Shown in pieces: positions 63,939 to 64,000 of a DNA stretch of 64,000 nt; the first letter of the stretch is position 1; every line of letters starts with the position of its first letter. Source of the stretch: Hemicentrotus pulcherrimus. Lineage: Eukaryota; Echinodermata; Echinoidea; Camarodonta; Strongylocentrotidae. A program made the translations under genes and the position numbers. The notes under the pieces are model-generated. The model did not search any database. It was given only the letters and a program-made list of their open reading frames with translations, and was not told the origin of the DNA. The stretch lies in contig BEXV01000877.1 of assembly GCA_003118195.1 (NCBI GenBank), forward strand, positions 7,560 to 71,559, written 5' to 3'.

Positions 63939-64000
63939 CAAGGGAGAGACTGAATAGCAGAGCAATTATATTTACCATTTGTCTATCCCCTGTTAGATGA
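43610..64000 (-). CDS. CTNNAL1: Alpha-catulin (vinculin/alpha-catenin family), 5'-partial
   Basis: Cytoplasmic scaffold of the alpha-catenin/vinculin family, linked in other animals to Rho GEF signalling and the dystrophin/dystrobrevin complex. Exons on the minus strand, in transcript order: 63976..64000 (continues upstream), 63398..63487, 62728..62922, 61585..61794, 57767..57853, 56593..56751, 55570..55662, 54238..54388, 53150..53187, 47704..47754, 46135..46338, 44798..44977, 43610..43795. All have AG/GT borders and agreeing phase. Diagnostic blocks shared with human alpha-catulin: DFTDSAYTSHEHRERIL, SKIARENLDVFADAWE, YLSLPRP, and MSSMAYAMYMFTRGEG. These favour alpha-catulin over alpha-catenin or vinculin. 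About 555 residues are visible. The N-terminal part (about 210 residues in human) is outside the window. A conserved helical segment between the last two exons is missing, probably inside the N run. Confidence 0.93.
44159..44657. other. Assembly gap (499 N), probably holding one CTNNAL1 exon
   Basis: The gap lies between the exon 44798..44977 (ending …SSTFNK) and the terminal exon. Human alpha-catulin has about 35 more helical residues here, starting after the block that aligns with this exon's end. No donor or acceptor pair that could encode them is visible in the sequenced parts of this intron. Confidence 0.9.
45067..45180 (-). pseudogene. Decayed duplicate of CTNNAL1 exon 44798..44977
   Basis: GGGATGAGATCTGTTCTGGG and 'cttcatgagttcattttcagccaacagtctgg' track the exon at 44858 onwards base by base with many substitutions. 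The match resumes at 45456 (TTTAGCAAAGTACTGC against TTCAGCAAAGTACTAC, the exon's 5' border). The duplicate is degraded and unlikely to be translated. Confidence 0.75.
45181..45451 (+). mobile_element. Insertion in the duplicated exon, probably a non-LTR retrotransposon 3' end
   Basis: It interrupts the exon duplicate. Its right end, with TTTGTATGTTATTGTATCTA and 'gatgaatggaataaatttgattatctta', resembles the 3' tails of RTE/CR1-type elements. No reverse transcriptase is present. Confidence 0.45.
45690..46126 (+). repeat. CAT/CAC-rich degenerate trinucleotide tract abutting a CTNNAL1 exon
   Basis: ATCATCACC-type units fill about 430 bp and stop a few bases before the donor of exon 46135..46338. 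Open frames here (poly-Met/Val or poly-Ile/Thr) are by-products of the repeat. Confidence 0.85.
47030..47102 (-). mobile_element. Possible tRNA-like SINE head fragment
   Basis: On the minus strand, TGGTTTGGTGCCATGGTTAT and GCCTGGGTTCAAATCC sit at A-box and B-box spacing. The flanks are not alignable by eye to the other SINEs in the window. Confidence 0.3.
49487..49857 (+). repeat. Pyrimidine-rich TTCTTG/TTCTCC tract
   Basis: About 370 bp of nearly pure pyrimidine on the plus strand, including TTGTTCTTCTTGTTCTTC units, in a CTNNAL1 intron. Confidence 0.85.
51365..51373 (-). CDS. CTNNAL1: Candidate 9-nt microexon of CTNNAL1
   Basis: On the minus strand, GCACTTTTTAG, then GCTGATATT (Ala-Asp-Ile), then GTAAGT. 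It lies between two phase-0 exon borders (53150 and 47704), so inclusion keeps the frame. Without it the protein aligns to human with no length difference, so if real it is optional. A chance match is quite possible. Confidence 0.25.
52319..52564. mobile_element. Near-perfect palindrome (foldback element) in a (TA)n tract
   Basis: Two arms of about 116 bp (52319..52434 and 52449..52564) are inverted and differ at few positions. A loop of about 14 bases separates them. (AT)n microsatellites flank it on both sides. Arms carry AGGCGTGAAGAAAATGGTCT and 'gacgtagctgtact'. It lies in a CTNNAL1 intron. Confidence 0.85.
53878..54150 (+). mobile_element. tRNA-derived SINE, near full length
   Basis: The head GTAGTTGAGTGGTTTAAAGC and GGTCGTGGTTCGATCCC have A-box and B-box form. 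The body includes TCCTTTGGCAAGGCATCAAT and 'atttgccacactcgatccgggtgaggtaaatgggtacc'. The 3' end is GCTATAGAAATGCC followed by (TAT)n. It lies about 90 bp from CTNNAL1 exon 54238 and is the best reference copy for the SINEs in NSF. Confidence 0.7.
54857..55029. mobile_element. TA-flanked MITE, CAGTCAAACCTG family (copy 4)
   Basis: CAGTCAAACCTGATTTAGAG at the left, GGCAGGTTTGACTG at the right, bounded by TA on both sides. It is the best preserved copy of the family in the window. Confidence 0.7.
57134..57295. mobile_element. MITE with GGGCCCCGTCTTACAAA ends
   Basis: Second copy of the element at 43274. The left end is GGGCCCCGTCTTACAAAGAG; the right end TTTGTAATACAGGAGGGCCC is slightly diverged. 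The interior again has TTGCGATTGATATCAAATC. Confidence 0.65.
57318..57440 (-). mobile_element. tRNA-derived SINE fragment
   Basis: CATCTTGCCAAAGAACATTA and 'ctggaaccgcatgatccactgtctagttacatttccact' match the body and head of the SINE at 8868..9113 in the same orientation. Confidence 0.5.
57630..57734. mobile_element. Short hairpin element with GGGCAGCGT ends
   Basis: GGGCAGCGTCCCACAAAACT and 'gtcataagtacaagttcactgacatcc' are inverted against 'ggatgtcggtgaacatgttcttatgac' and GGTTTCATGAAACGCTGCCC. The whole is a stem of about 50 bp. It ends about 30 bp from the donor of exon 57767..57853. Confidence 0.7.
57862..58100 (-). repeat. GA-rich minisatellite with a higher-order unit
   Basis: AGAGATGGAGAATGGGAGAG recurs about every 45-60 bp, separated by (GA)n of varying length. 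Simple (GA)n continues at about 58395..58440. It starts just upstream of the acceptor of exon 57767..57853, so the transcript strand there is pyrimidine-rich. Confidence 0.85.
58757..60521. mobile_element. TTAA-flanked element with long inverted arms (about 1.77 kb)
   Basis: The left arm (58757..59135) and right arm (60176..60521) are inverted copies. The left starts AGGTAAAGACCAGTTATGGT; the right ends, inverted, AGGTAAAGGTCAGTTATAGT. TTAA borders both ends (58753..58756 and 60522..60525). The arms still match up to the innermost GCGTT/AACGC. The interior (59136..60175) shows no transposase; its right end is a C run, a T run and one N, so it may be misassembled. It lies in a CTNNAL1 intron. 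Confidence 0.75.
60009..60175 (+). repeat. Homopolymer cluster (G, C, T) with a single N
   Basis: G run at about 60010, C run at about 60040..60061, T run ending at N 60175. Such a stack is prone to assembly error; the true sequence here is uncertain. Confidence 0.9.
61911..61955 (+). repeat. (AAATTC)n-type microsatellite
   Basis: Units of CAAATTCAAATTCAAATTC following AAAATCAAATC, about 45 bp, in a CTNNAL1 intron. Confidence 0.7.
63902..63932 (+). repeat. (GA)n microsatellite
   Basis: Uninterrupted GA dinucleotides upstream of the acceptor of exon 63398..63487. On the transcript strand it is (CT)n. Confidence 0.85.

Overview
The window is animal nuclear DNA, AT-rich, with intron-containing genes, two runs of N (24353..24630 and 44159..44657) and many short inverted-repeat elements. 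Protein similarity to vertebrate orthologues, tRNA-headed SINEs and dense TIR/foldback repeats suggest a marine invertebrate deuterostome, most likely a sea urchin. The species is an inference; the gene identities rest on translated exons.

Region 1 (1..about 13970, + strand) holds the 3' two thirds of NSF, the hexameric AAA+ ATPase that takes SNARE complexes apart. Fourteen exons between 291 and 10944 encode the D1 and D2 ATPase modules; the SNAP-binding N domain lies upstream of the window. Its introns carry TTAA-flanked and TA-flanked inverted-repeat elements, tRNA-derived SINE fragments and a GGTGTTG-rich foldback cluster. A long AT-rich 3' UTR probably follows.

Region 2 (about 14-27 kb) has no protein gene I can support. 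It holds a possible non-coding first exon near 16.7-16.9 kb, an assembly gap and several TIR elements (20200..20753, 25204..25729, 26171..26706, 26788..27121). At 27507..29153 there is a single-exon gene for a 548-residue leucine-rich-repeat protein with an acidic, internally duplicated tail.

Region 3 (29.2-43.6 kb) is AT-rich sequence without a recognisable gene. It holds purine-rich tracts and a few inverted-repeat elements.

Region 4 (43610..64000, - strand) is the gene for alpha-catulin (CTNNAL1), a vinculin/alpha-catenin family scaffold. Thirteen exons are visible, including a 38-nt one and a C-terminal exon with the stop codon; the 5' end lies beyond the window. One conserved C-terminal helical segment is missing and probably lies in the second N run. 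A decayed duplicate of one exon, a possible 9-nt microexon, a 1.77-kb TTAA-flanked element with arms of about 350-380 bp and a near-perfect 246-bp palindrome lie in its introns.

The three genes have separate roles (membrane fusion, an unknown LRR function, cortical scaffolding). NSF and the LRR gene point towards CTNNAL1, which is convergent. No operon-like or defence-like system is visible. The most unusual content is the set of inverted-repeat elements and the enrichment of the palindrome TACCGGTA.
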